DNA of 64,000 bases from Clytia hemisphaerica. Taxonomy: Eukaryota > Cnidaria > Hydrozoa > Leptothecata > Clytiidae. Positions within the stretch are counted from its first letter, which is position 1, and every line of letters starts with the position of its first letter. Positions 44,801-56,135 of this stretch are shown piece after piece. The DNA lies in assembly GCA_902728285.1 (NCBI GenBank), contig CACVBU010001155.1, positions 138,093 to 202,092 on the forward strand. The letters are read 5' to 3'. Under the pieces are notes generated by a model that had not been told where the DNA came from, ran no database searches, and saw only the letters and a program-made list of their open reading frames with translations. Both the position numbers and the translations under genes were made by a program.

Positions 44801-47800
44801 TTACACCATGTAGACGTTCCTACTGGGATAAAATAATTTTGGTGATATTGTGACCCAGACTGTCGGTCTGCCTCATGCATTATCCAGCCTGCGTTCGCAC
44901 GCGCTCATCCTTAACACACCTTAAAGATTTTGTTTTGAGCCCTGTGACGTGGGACAATTATTCGGCTGCGGAAAGATTCGTCGCTCAGCCACCGCTAGCC
45001 TGTACCAAAGTCTTCTTCGCTGACTAAAAAGATAACGCGAAGTTCAGTTTGTTACAGTTAGGCAACATTCCGTGTCTCATACAATTTTAAGCAAATCTCT
45101 GGATGTCTATGCGGTGGAGCGTAGCTATTTTCAGCATTCAATCTAGCTCGACGCATCAATGTAATGGTATCCTTCATTTTTAAAAAGAGCATTCCTACGT
45201 TTTCTCGGATTTTGTTCCAGAAAACTTGAACAAACTGAGACACAAATTCTAGCCTAGACGTTACGGCTTTTCTTCTACACTGTAACGTCTATTCCTCTTT
45301 GCGACTATTTCGAATCCTTTGAGTCCAAGGTTTCGGGCTTTAAACATTCGATTTTTTCGTATCACCTTAAACATTTGAAGCTCCTGCAGTAGCAAAATAA
45401 AAATCGAATTTGCGTCAATACACTTGAAAGGCGTCGATTTCACTACGCAGAATCTCGCTAACCGAAACAGACCGACACACGGTAAGTTTTCCCAAAATAT
45501 GAAAAATTTCCTATAATATACGAAATTTCCCATTCACGATGACACCCGACGCTATACAAAACGTCCAGAAATGTCTACTGTGGATATTTTATTTTATTAA
45601 TCATGACATTTATAAAAATTTCAGTTGACCCGATCACTGGTTCAGAAGATCTTGCCAAATGGGAAGGTGCTGAATTATCAAAAAGTGACCGGCCAGAAAT
45701 CACTAGTGCCAGTGTGGTTGTTTCTGGAGGTATGGCATAGCGCGTTTTTTTTTCCAATTTTTCTGGTTTTAAAAGTCGAGATTTTACAGATTTCAAGTTT
45801 TCTAGTTTAAAGGTTTTGTTTTGATTGAAAGGTCTGATGATGCTGATGTAGTAAAACAAGTGCGACAAGATAAGAAAAAGGTTTTGAAAAAATGAAAATA
45901 CATTGAATAAAAAAACATTCTTCAAACAAAGGGATTTTTACTGATACTCTTTCGAATGTTTTTATGTTTATAATAAATAGAAAGTTTTCTTTATAATCTT
46001 TATAATCAAAACATTCGATTTTAAATTTGCTCGAAATCAATTTTGCTATTTTTTTTTGTTTACAAAAGCAATAGAATGTGAGGTCACATCTCGAAACAAC
46101 TTTCGATCTTTAACTTGATCGTTGCGTAAAAAAGTAGCTTTAATTTATCTGACTCAACATGAAGACACTGCCTAAAATAAGCTCCTTTTATTCCCGTAGA
46201 AAACCTTTAACTCGTTTTACTAGAGAACATATATGTAAAAATACTTCAAAAAATAAAATTTGTTATTCACAGGACGCGGATTGAAGAGTGGTGAAAATTT
46301 CGAGCTCCTTTACAAGTTGGCAGACAAAATGAACGCTGCTGGTAAGACGTTTCTTCATATTAAAACGAACTCCTTGACGACGGATAGCGGTTTGAGCGAT
46401 AGTCATGTATAAAGATCTGAGTCGTACTTTATAAGAGAACTGATTTTGGCTAATTAAAGAACTTAGCCTATATCAAGATTCCTTTGGATTCTTCTCCCCT
46501 CTCGCAAAGTATGTGGTTTTCTTCTTAAGAAGAGCGGTCTTAGAAACAGAACCTGTTTCAATGTTCATCTAACGTTATATGGACGTTGTGAATATTAGAA
46601 AAACGTTGAAACGACGTTTTGTGCCAGCTGGGAAGAGAATATTTATGCTGCTACTTGCAGTTTCATGTGTCATTTTTTGTGCGCGACAACAATCTTTGTC
46701 CGACTTTTCACATAACATATTAAACATAATTCATCCATTTGGAATTGATGAAATTGTCATATCTCTCAACTTATCCATGTCGTTGTGAGTCCAGTGTTTT
46801 GTTCGATGATCTTACTCTTTAAGTGGACGGGATTCCAAAGTATCAATTTTGTAGCCGGTTCATTCCCTCTGATGGCATTGATGACAGGTGACTTTCCACA
46901 GATTGTACTTAATCTACTGTTATAACCCTTCCTTCTTTAGTCGGAGCATCTCGTGCTGCCGTCGACGCAGGATACGTGCCAAACGATATGCAGATCGGAC
47001 AAACTGGAAAAATGGTTGCCCCTGAACTTTACATTGCGGTGGCAATCTCAGGTGCCATTCAACATTTGGCTGGAATGAAAGACAGCAAGGTACATTCTTC
47101 ATGATTTCTCATTTGACACAACAACGTTTTCTTTCAACGTTCGTGTAACGTTATATAGAAGTAATGTATAAGTCAGATTGACCTTGTTTTGACGTTTCGT
47201 AAAACACTTTATTCAGGAAAAAGAGTTTCAGGATCATCAGGATAATCAGCGCACCAAAGATCTTTTTATAGAGCCATGTCCTTGAAAGAATACGTGCCCA
47301 CCGCGGTGTAAATTAAAATCTAATTTGAGTCTTTAAAGGTTTCGTATTATTTGGTGAAATCTTTTTAAAACATAGTCTGATATGTTTAGATTATTGGATT
47401 TAGCGTAATTCGAAACAAAAAAAACATCAATTTTTGCGAATTCAAAATGACGTCATAAATCTCAAAACTTAAATAACTCTTGCTGAGGTGGCCAAATCTA
47501 GAACAATTTGAAATTTGAAATTTTGAACATGAACGTATCACGGTAGATTTATTAGAGTCTTAAAATTGGGAGTTTCTAAACATCGACCAGAAATGGCGAC
47601 CACGACCAGCGACCACGACCGGCGACCAGATAAATTTGGATTATCGAGTTTATCTGCTCTCTCCACCGTAGAGAATGTTTATATCAAGTCCTCAGAATAT
47701 TAAAAAGTGACCTTTGAAGTAACCAGTCATTTTCTTGACAAAGTGACACTATTTGACAAAAATATTGACAGGGTCATTTTTAAGTATGATGTTTGTAAGC

Positions 47801-50415
47801 TTTGTTACACCAAATATTTTAATTATGCTGAATGAGATGCCTTTAGTATGAATAGATAGAACTTGTCAGTAGGAAAAAATTTGGAAGGCCAGTTTTAGAG
47901 ATATGAATCTAATTAATTATTCTATTGTCTTTATGCTGACAAAATGACTAATTTCGACAGAAATAACAATCTGATGATGAAATGCAAAGCTTCTTAAACC
48001 ATTTTCAAAATATTTTGTGCCACTAATTATTTTGATGCTGATAATACAAAAGGATAGAAATTGACACCATAATCAAGCTCCAAGAGCGTCGAAATGGTTT
48101 TTTTATCCCCGACCAAAACTTTTACCCTATTTTTTAAACGCCAACCAAAATTAAAATCTACTAAATTTTTTACACCTTTATTAACTAAAATTAGTGCCTT
48201 AAACGTCGAATTACAAGATCTTTTTTCGAACCCCCCTGCTTATTCCAAACCCCCCGGCTATTAGGTACCCGAGAGTAAATTGTAAATTTCGTCGGGGAAA
48301 AGTGACGAATTTGAAATTTTGGTTTTACGTAATTTTTCCCCAACTAAAAAAAAAATTGACTAAATAAAACTCTGACATTTTTCCCCCGATAAGGTAGATC
48401 TATTTTGAGATTAGGATTTCACCGTTAGTTCTTCCAGGATACTTCGGATATTGCAATGAATAGAAATGTCAATTATTTTTAGACTATCGTTGCCATCAAC
48501 AAAGACGCTGATGCACCCATTTTCCAAGGTATTTCTATCAAACTATTACATTATTTTATAAGCAACCAAGTTACTAAGGCTCGAGCCCTGAAATTAGTCA
48601 ATTTCTTTCACTATCTGGTGAAGTAAAAGCTTTTTAGATAATCTAAGCATTGCAAACGATAGCCCTTAACCCAATTAACTTAAATATGGTATAATATCAG
48701 GGGTGGTCAAAGCAAATATTTTCAGAAAATTAGCTAGAATGCTTAAGCAACCCCAGCCCTAACCCGAAAATTGGAGTTGCTTGTAAAAAAATGTGTATTA
48801 CATATTATTCATCAGATTTTCTTATTAAGAACCTCCACCCATTCAACACGAATGAAATTATAATATCGTCTTTATATACCTCACTTTGACAAACTTCTAA
48901 TCAGTTCTTCCTCAATGACAAATTATTGTACAGTGGAGTCTCCATCACTCAAACCCTCCCATGGAACACAAATTTGTTCGAGTAAAGGAAATTTCGATTA
49001 ATGGAGTAAGGCTTATGAGGCATTGTTAACTGAAGGAACCATAACACTTGTTCGAGTTAAAGGAGACACTCGAGTCAAAGAGTTTCGAGTTAAAGAGACT
49101 CTACTGTTTTTGAATCACAAAATTCATCAAAATTTAAAGAATTCGTTGACGTAGACCGAGAGAGACTGCACTGATTTTGATGTTCTTTTTGGTTTCTTTT
49201 TTCAATGAGAGAGAGACTAAACCCACCACAAAAAGGCATAGGCCTCATACCGAAACGATGGAGAGTCACAGCGTATAAAACCCCGAACATTTTGAGATGA
49301 TATTTTGTTTTGACTGCCTGATATTATGTCTGTATTTTGCTTTTGCCATACTGTCTTCCAAGGTTGCGAGGCCTGGAGAAACAGAGATTTAAAGAGATTT
49401 AAAGTCCAATTCTACTTTAGTGCAAGCCAGTGTGATTTGCGTCAACTCGAACTAGATGTTCGTCGTATCCATATTGCTTTGTTCCTCTTCTTCTGGGTGC
49501 GGTTGCTGACGGACCTTGTGAGGCCGGTTCAGTTGGCCACCACACCCTATTTTCAGATTTGAGTCTGAAAGAACGACGAATTTTTCAATACACACTTTTT
49601 TTAAGCAACATCAATTTTCGGGCCAGGGCTTTGGTTGCTTAGCATTCTAGCTCCATTTTCTGAAACATTTGCTTTGGTCGTCCCTGATATCATACCATAT
49701 TTATGCTCATTGGGTCGAGGACTATCGTTTGTCATGGTTAGGTAACCTAAGTAGCTCTTACTATTCAGTTAGGGTTTCCCCATTAGTATCAGAAAAAGAT
49801 GGTAAAAATATGTTATCTATAGTCTGCTTCTTGATGGTGTCCCCCTTCTTCTTCATACAGTGTGCCCTAAAAAAAATAGGCTTAATGTCAAGAACATTCT
49901 TTTCGTGATTTTTGATAATTATTTAGATATAATTTTATTTTCTCGTTATGACGTTAAAACGTAATGGGCTTTTCCAGAAAAAAATTGAATGGTGGGTGGA
50001 GGATATTACATTTTTTGGAAATTTACTCCCCGGACATAGTGAATTATGACCTCCCTCCCACGGGACAACAGATCTTCCCCCCCCCCCCCCCCCTGACATC
50101 GTCAGTTGACCTCCCGGACATTCAAAATTACCCCTAAACAGAGCAACCCCACCCCCCCCCCCAAAAAAAGAAAAACAAGGCAAATTTTGCAGATTTTTCA
50201 CTAAACCCCCGGACAAAATATCCACAAAATATCCAATGTAACCTCTACCCCCCCCCCCCCCCCAACCATGTACAAAAGTTTTCTGGAAGAGCCAATATTG
50301 TCATTTCTAAATTACGATAGAACTAATCTTTATGTTGGCTTTCCTTTCAGTGTCTGACGTTGGACTTGTCGCCGATTTGTTCAAAGCAATTCCTGAACTG
50401 ACTGAAAAAGTATAG
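38868..50415 (+). CDS. ETFA: Electron transfer flavoprotein subunit alpha, mitochondrial, 10 exons, 335 aa
   Basis: FAD-binding alpha subunit of ETF, which takes electrons from mitochondrial acyl-CoA and other dehydrogenases and passes them to ETF-QO. Exons: 38868-38894, 39204-39374, 39890-40054, 41242-41341, 43975-44085, 45625-45729, 46273-46341, 46941-47089, 48483-48528, 50351-50415. All introns are GT..AG and the joined frame is 1008 nt ending in TAG. The N-terminus (MLGQVLRQT, then [14 protein letters not shown]) is Arg-rich without acidic residues, as in a mitochondrial presequence. Conserved blocks: [95 protein letters not shown] and [16 protein letters not shown]. The last two blocks carry the ETF-alpha signature, with Ala where human has Gly (AVGISGAIQH). 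Length matches human (333 aa). Confidence 0.97.
39537..39772. repeat. Tandem duplication in ETFA intron 2
   Basis: A roughly 90-base block (AAATTAGTGAATCSTGATTC, CTATTCCAGYCTTTTCAGCT, then TTCAATCTTGCAATATCTCA) occurs twice, near 39537-39628 and 39683-39770. The 54 bases between have AATAGGTGTATAAAA-like text. It is a simple local duplication. Confidence 0.8.
41541..41860 (-). pseudogene. Penelope-like element fragment, GIY-YIG endonuclease C-terminal part
   Basis: The minus-strand frame is open through [18 protein letters not shown], then [27 protein letters not shown] and [18 protein letters not shown]. This order (..IW.LK, ITWK, C-x2-C, LLN.R.EL...R) is that of the region after GIY-YIG in Penelope-type retroelements. 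The GIY-YIG core and RT are absent, so it is a 3' remnant. A Cys usually seen before RH appears as Tyr (SKYRH). It lies in ETFA intron 4, antisense. Confidence 0.62.
42326..43213 (-). CDS. Intronless class A-like GPCR, 295 aa, nested antisense in ETFA intron 4
   Basis: Seven hydrophobic segments are visible at about 10-35, 43-70, 83-106, 117-136, 145-163, 192-220 and 239-261. Rhodopsin-class landmarks: LSIGD in TM2 (D54), YRY at the end of TM3 (R102, with Tyr in place of Asp/Glu), W127 in TM4, and NPVIY at 254-258. TM6 lacks the usual CWxP. No clear Cys pair joins TM3 to ECL2. N3 is a glycosylation site (NLT). The short N-terminus and the single exon fit the many orphan GPCRs of cnidarians and similar animals. 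The ligand cannot be guessed; an amine- or peptide-type assignment would be unsupported. It is transcribed opposite to ETFA, whose splicing is not disturbed by it. The first ATG is used. Confidence 0.85.
   Translation of the reverse strand: MVNLTTWKNILLPGFGITILISAPMNFFIIYLFIRCRELQNLPNSLLISLSIGDLLVSTILSPLTIAEIVKVASQLVQTLAKSLTGIATISGYTLISIALYRYVKIVRSGFTGNIKAKKIFLIVLPWFSPLPYIVFKRVDSDFNDFFVVATVPLICLIIFIFSRKTKEALQHQLEEAKSDAIKQRAAKRNQKAITVINWVIVTSLFQASGIMIVRLLLVIGRMVTSGDQGFFEQYSDEMLMTGRLVWCFCSMFNPVIYFLKHSGFRKQAIRAWRKVFRRNIQVNVHQPSIQLQET
44131..44292. mobile_element. pogo-like MITE, diverged copy
   Basis: CAGTGGATTGTCCTTAACTC with internal AAGGCCTTGTTAACTTAAGG and TTTTTCGAGTTAAGGAGACA resembles 48931-49106. 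The right end is decayed. It lies in ETFA intron 5. Confidence 0.65.
48595..49790. mobile_element. Long-TIR element in ETFA intron 9
   Basis: The arms 48595-48815 and 49580-49790 are inverted copies of about 200 bp (GCAAACGATAG, AATATGGTATAATATCAGG, GCTAGAATGCTTAAGCAACC, CCGAAAATTGGAGTTGCTT), roughly 80% alike. No transposase frame was found. It hosts the pogo-like MITE at 48931-49106. Confidence 0.75.
48931..49106. mobile_element. pogo-like MITE
   Basis: CAGTGGAGTCTCC at the left, preceded by TA, and GAGACTCTACTG at the right. Internal TTGTTCGAGTAAAGG and TTCGAGTTAAAGGAGACA match 44131-44292. Ends of the CAGTGGAGTCTC type are seen in pogo/Tigger-type elements. Confidence 0.75.
50041..50270. 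repeat. Poly-C tracts in ETFA intron 9
   Basis: Three C runs (from 50077, 50151 and 50250) of about 12-18 bases lie among CCCGGACA repeats, directly before the last ETFA exon. They are prone to assembly error. Confidence 0.8.
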
Positions 50416-50610
50416 ATGACGCTTTTCGCTCATTTTACTCGATGAATCCTGGGTACCCATCATCCTTTTTAAACTTTTGCTTTTTATTTTGGAAAAAATA
50501 AGAAGTATTTTTGTTGTTTAGATCATGTTGAGCTAATATTTTTTGTTTTTATACTTTATCTCTTTTGTATTGTAATTTTAAAATTCGGATCATGTCCTAA
50601 TACACGTAAT

Positions 50611-53125
50611 GATCGTAGTCAAAAATGAAAGGGGTAAAAGTGACATTTCAAGCTGTATCCATTTTGTGGCTGTGCAGGTTGGGTTTTTGAGGTTACCCTT
50701 AGGTGATTGATTTAGGAGCCACCCGCTAAGGCCAAACAATTTTTTAAAGAAAACACGGAATTTTGAGGTTGCTCCAAACTAAGGCTATAGGCAAAAAATC
50801 AATGTTGGATTTTTGAGGTTCCAAAATCGAGGTTACCTTTTCTAAACTTGATATCTTTACTATTTTACAGGTCAGATTGTAATATAATTTGATATCTATG
50901 CAGCTAAAAGGCCAAATTTTCATTTTTTGTTTGTTCAATGAGGTTACCTTCCTAGGAATGTTGAGAAAATGAGGTTACCAAAATAAGATGACTTGTAAAG
51001 ACAGGTGAGATATTATTTTATATCATTTCAACTGGAAATCAAGCAATGTGACCTGTTCATATCTTTCTTAACATGAACAAATTAAGAAAGAAGTAAATTA
51101 TGTTGACTTTTTGAGGTTACTTTGACGCTATTTATGTTTTATGTTGTTTATTATTGTTTAAATTAACTCCATTTTGCTATTAAAAATATGTTTATTTTTT
51201 AAAACATAAAATAATAGTATTTTAGATTACTCTCATTATTATTTGCTAGTTATTGGTGAAGATCTCTTTTTTCCATTAGAAATAGTCTGAGAATTTGAAA
51301 AATGTAGGTTTTATGAGGTTACCGCACTTCCAAATGAAAATGCTGACTGTGTAGATAGATAATAGTAACAATAATATAAGACCAAACAGGAATGTTTAGC
51401 ATTTTGCTTCTTATTTGTTTATGTTTAGAAGCTATTCCATTGCAAAAGATAACCTTGCATTGTCCATTTTTGTTTTGTGTAGATATAGCAACAATACATT
51501 TGATCAGAGTGAAAGCAGACTTTTTGTTATCAGTCAAACCAAATTGAAGCAATATTTTATTTTTATTTTTAGTGATGAAGACAGGTTAATTATAACTAAT
51601 GTTTTTAATTCTTTTTAGTGAAGAATTAATGAAATAAGAGTTAATGAATAGTTATAATGGCACCTTTTTCTTGGAAGTGTGAGAAATGTGGTAAAATCAT
51701 GAACCATGTTAAAAGTGTTGCAAGGCACAAAAAGAAACATTCGGAAGAAAATACTCAAAAGTTTAATTGTGACAAGTGATCTAAAAGTTTTGACAGAAAA
51801 GAAAACCTAGCCAGGCATCATAAAACATGCAAGACAAACAAATCTGATAGACAGTGTACAATCTGTCTCAAACGTTTCAAAGAACCATGGCAAATGAAAA
51901 GACATTTAAAAACTCATGTAAACAAAAAAACAGTTAAATGTAACAATTGTGGTTCTTGGATTAAGGATGATTTTGAATCGCACAGTGTGTTGTGTTTGAG
52001 GGAGAAAGCAATTACAAGTGAAGAATTGGATAATGAGTACCCTTCCATGGTTCCAATTACTATATGATATGTTCCAGTTTCAGTATTTTAGAGTAACCTC
52101 AATTTAGCAACATTTTGTTTCAATTGTAATGTTATATTATGATTGATAGTTAGGAAAAGTACTACTACTGTTAGAATGCACTTCTTGCATTCTTGCAATG
52201 CATGACTTTGACCGAATTATGATATTGTGGAAAAGTTTCTGTTGATTTTCTCTTGGTAACCTCAATATGACAACATTTTTTGAATACTCGATTTGCGATA
52301 GCTCAGCTCAACCAAGAACTTGTGTGGTGTGGTGATTATCATTTTGCAGCAAATGCTTTCAGTAAATGTTTCTCCAAGCTTTTTTAGTTCATTTTCATTT
52401 TTTACTTTCCGGTTCACTAAATATTATACCATATGATATGTTCCAGTTTTAGTGTTTTAAAGTAACCTCAATTTAGCAACGTTTTAATTGTATAATATGT
52501 TATATTTTGATTGATAGTTAAGATAATTGATAGGAAAGATATTATATTGTTCCCATATGCAATCATAACAAAATTTTAACAGGTTTATGATGATAATGCA
52601 ATGGTTTATTTGATTTTTCACAAGGTAACCTCAAAATCCCAACAAAATAATGATTCTAACTATTGAATAATAATGTCTTACACATTTTCGGATTATATTT
52701 ATTATTCCAAAAGCTAGCAAATTTGATTCATTTTTCACAGATAAAGTTGGTTTTATGAATGAATGATTGGAAAATTTGTTTGAAAAGTAACCTCAAAAAT
52801 CCAACATTCCGCTGAATATATTGCCCACTTTTTTTGATATGTTGTTGATTGATGCTTTGAGAGTTGTGTTACAAAATTCTCAGTTTCCACGACTATCTAT
52901 ATGAAAATTATGATGAATAAAAGGAAGGTGTGTAGAATTGCTAGTAACCTCAATTTTCCAACATTTTTCAAAAATTTAAAAACAGAACACAAAATAGTAA
53001 CCTCATGGAAACAACATATCTGAATTTCAATGTTTACTTTACACTGATGAGGTAATTATTGAATTTTTTTTTAAATGTGATTTTTTTTCGAAAAAAGAAA
53101 TGTCACACTATTTTTGACTATGATC
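50611..53125. mobile_element. DNA transposon with GGTAACCTCAA subterminal motifs and a zinc-finger ORF
   Basis: The TIR starts GATCGTAGTCAAAAAT and the right end is ATTTTTGACTATGATC; GTGACATTTC follows inside both ends. TAAT is duplicated at 50607-50610 and 53126-53129. About six TTGAGGTTACC motifs lie left of the ORF (50686-51315) and about seven GGTAACCTCAA motifs right of it (52092-53000), in mirrored orientation. A deleted relative is at 59369-60443. No DDE transposase frame is visible, so this copy is probably non-autonomous. Confidence 0.88.
51657..52067 (+). pseudogene. C2H2/C2HC zinc-finger ORF carried by the transposon, one in-frame TGA
   Basis: 137 codons counting both stops. Finger 1: C8-x2-C11-x12-H24-x3-H28. 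Finger 2: C38-x2-[codon 41 = TGA]-x12-H54-x3-C58. Finger 3: CTICLKRFKEPWQMKRHLKTH pattern, C2H2. Finger 4: CNNCGSWIKDDFESHSVLC, C2HC. The TGA (51777-51779) sits exactly where the second zinc-ligand Cys belongs, a one-base change from TGC or TGT. The rest of the frame is intact, so inactivation is recent. It may be a DNA-binding accessory or captured gene of the element. A good acceptor (TTCTTTTTAG, 51610-51619) lies upstream, so a spliced first exon is possible. Confidence 0.75.
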
Positions 53126-56100
53126 TAATATAAAAATGAGAAAAATTGACCAAAAATGTTCGTTACTTTCTTGTACTGTAAGAAAATAAATTAGAGAGAC
53201 AGAAAAAAGCAAATTCTTTTCCGGAAACTTTGCAACTTTTGAGACTTGCTTTTTTTGCCATGATTTTAGAATTTATAGTGTCCCCAGACCTGAATTATTG
53301 CCCTAAAAAGTTCTAAAGAACTAGTAGAACGCATTCATTAGAAGATCATCAAATTGAAGTACTTTTCCATGGGAATATAACGGTTCGTTCATCTTCTTTT
53401 TCCAAAAAAAGCAAGTCTCGAAGCGTAAACCTAGATTTTAAAGCATAAACCCGGGTTTACGGGGCGTAAACCTAGGTACGAAGCACAAACCTAGGTTTGC
53501 GATATTTTTGCGGAACGACCGTTTTGAGGGCGCGAAGCGCCCGAATAGGGAGTGTAGCATCCTTTCTCTAGATCTGGGCGTGTGGCGTAAAAAATTTGTA
53601 TATGTTATATGTACGAAAATTTCAAAAAAAATCGTAGGGTGACATATCGACTTTGCTTCGTGTTGGATGGGATCAATTTTCTGTAGCACTATTAAAAGTA
53701 TCTGTTTTGTAAAAATATTTATTGCAATAGAATATGATTGATATCAAAAGTATTATAAAGTAAGACTTTTAATTAAAATTGCAACTTTTATACAATTAAT
53801 AGTAAGAGTGTCAAAGCTTTATCTTCTTTGCTTTTTTCCCGCTTCTTCCAGATGTCTGGGCCCAGTCTTTTTCCCTGCGTTTCATTTTCAAAACAACAAA
53901 GATGGCCCTGAAAACCAACGAATCTCTTCGGTTTTTGAGGTGCATGCATTAACTTTTGGACTGATTTATGGCCCATTGAAAGGTAAATCTTCATTTTTTT
54001 TCACCTTTATAGTTTCAACTACCTTTGGAATGTTACATTAGTACTTTTTCTTTGTGTTGACTATTTTGTATTAAATTGGATTTCATCTCACAAAACAAAA
54101 TGTTTTTTTCTCGGCCATGTGTTTCATGGATATCATATGGCCATGTTTTCTTTCCACAGGCTTATTTTTATTCATATGGGTCGTGTGTTTATTTCATTTT
54201 ACTCTAACTATAATTATTTTCATCTCTTCTGTCTTCAGGGTTCAGGTGAAGGAGCTTGATTGATGTGATGGGTGACTTTTAACTACCGATCGGCCGACTG
54301 GCTGAATCAGCAGTGTTTCAGAGTTTTGGTGGGTGAACGTGCACAACAAAGAAGCAGCATAAAACCAAAATATACATAGTATTATGACTGTATGAACAGA
54401 TTGTGATTGATGGAGAATAATAAAATGGTCCTATCCTGCTGAATATAAATTTTGCCAGTTCCATGTTATTCCGTGCAATGTTTACGAGACAAAAGAGAAG
54501 ACTGTACTGGAAAGCAGAATCAAAGTGATAATTACTAGTTGCTATTTTCGTCTTTGAAGATTTCTTCAATATTTATTCGATAATGGAATCATTTTGATTT
54601 GGCTTGATTGATTGTTGATTCCTCCATTATCGCTTGCTGACTCTCGAGAGATTTTTGTTTAACATTGGAGCTTGATCATCATCAATTAGAATAATGCCGA
54701 TTTATATTTGTACGATAAAGTGATAACAAAAGCATGATTGATGACTTTAGCCCAAAAGACAACTTAAAAATGATAAAAGTACCTGTATGTTACTTTTGAT
54801 GCTAGCTCGAATATATTTTCAAACAATATATCTTTCACAAAAAAGTGTTTTTTACTGGCGAATCAACTTATATTTTCATAAACTCTTTGACGTGAGATTG
54901 TAGATAACGCTTGTTATTTTTACCGCCTAATAAATAGTAATGGCATTACTTAGATATACTTATATGAATTATAGAAGTTTTTTAATTTTATTCTGCAAGG
55001 CAAGGTTCTTGAAAAAATTAGTTTGGACTGGTTTGGATTGATTTTATAAATGAAACATTGGGAACATCTTTTTGCCGAACACACAATATCGCAAAAATAG
55101 ACTCACAAAAAGACAAAATTTCATCACGCAAAAAATCTCACTAGTCTTGATAAGTTACTGGAAATTATTGCTAGGCTGCTGATTCCTTTTCGGAAAATTG
55201 ATACTACATTTGAAGTGAATGATATCATAAAGAGGTAGCACATTTTGAGAGATTGTATACCTAGGTTCTAATGGCTGAAAAGCTCAAGATCATCTTTCAA
55301 ACTACGCACTATTTTCTTTTAAATTTTGAAGGGAAATGTATAATATAATTTTGAATTGTTGATAAATTTGTCTTTGTAAAAGTTTTATAGAGAGCTAAGT
55401 AATTGTTTCAAAAACAAGTCTTTCAATTTATTCAGATAAACTACCAGCCTAAAGCCTAATGTAATATCTTTGTTGTTGGTCATTCAGCCATTGCACAAGA
55501 AACGTGTGTTTTTTTTTCACTTGCACTATATTTTTTATAAGAACCAGTAAATTTTTTTAAAGGTTTGGCTGTCCTTTTTTGCACTTTGAGCCTGATATTG
55601 TTTTTGAATTGCTCAAAACCCGGCGTATTTAATTTTTGAGCCTCGTATTGTTCTTATAAAATTCTTATAAAAAAGAAAGAGTTGAGTTGGAAAACATTAT
55701 CAATAAAAGTTTGACTTATAAAAATAATTTGTTAGTGTCGAAATTTCTTCGCTTTGCGAAAACGGAACGGTCGTTCCGCAACCCCTTTTATGTTGATTGT
55801 GCATTTGGGCTTCCATAAATACCGAATAACTTTGCTAAAATGTCCGAGATTCCCGCAATTCCGTGTTTAACATTTGAATTTTGCTGTTGAAGATAAACTT
55901 GTGCATCGTAAGGGCGGAAAGGCAACAGTACGCCCCTGTAATTATTTCCGCCCTCAAATAAAATCTATTACGTAGCCTCGCTTTCAAAAGCAATTTCCCA
56001 TAAATTATTTTTCAATACGAGGCCAATCAAGAAGGCTACCTTTTGAACGTGTATCTTTCAAAAAGTCAAAACAAAACGTAAACACAAGACGAAAGACTGG

Positions 56101-56130
56101 AAGACCGAGTGAGAAATCTTAGAAACTTTA
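53126..56130. other. Intergenic region between ETFA and SSR2, no gene recognised
   Basis: 53420-53600 repeats variants of AAACCTAGGTTTACGAAGC. GCGGAACGACCGTT at 53513 recurs inverted at 55770. CTTCAG|GGTTCAGGTGAAGG at 54240 looks like an acceptor, but its frame is six codons long. The SSR2 promoter and 5'UTR must lie near 55980-56135, with no TATA box identified. Confidence 0.5.
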
Positions 56131-56135
56131 TAATC

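Noticed and set aside
53788-54262. Possible two-exon gene using the acceptor at 54239
   Set aside because: The downstream frame is only a few codons and the upstream frame has no recognisable domain.
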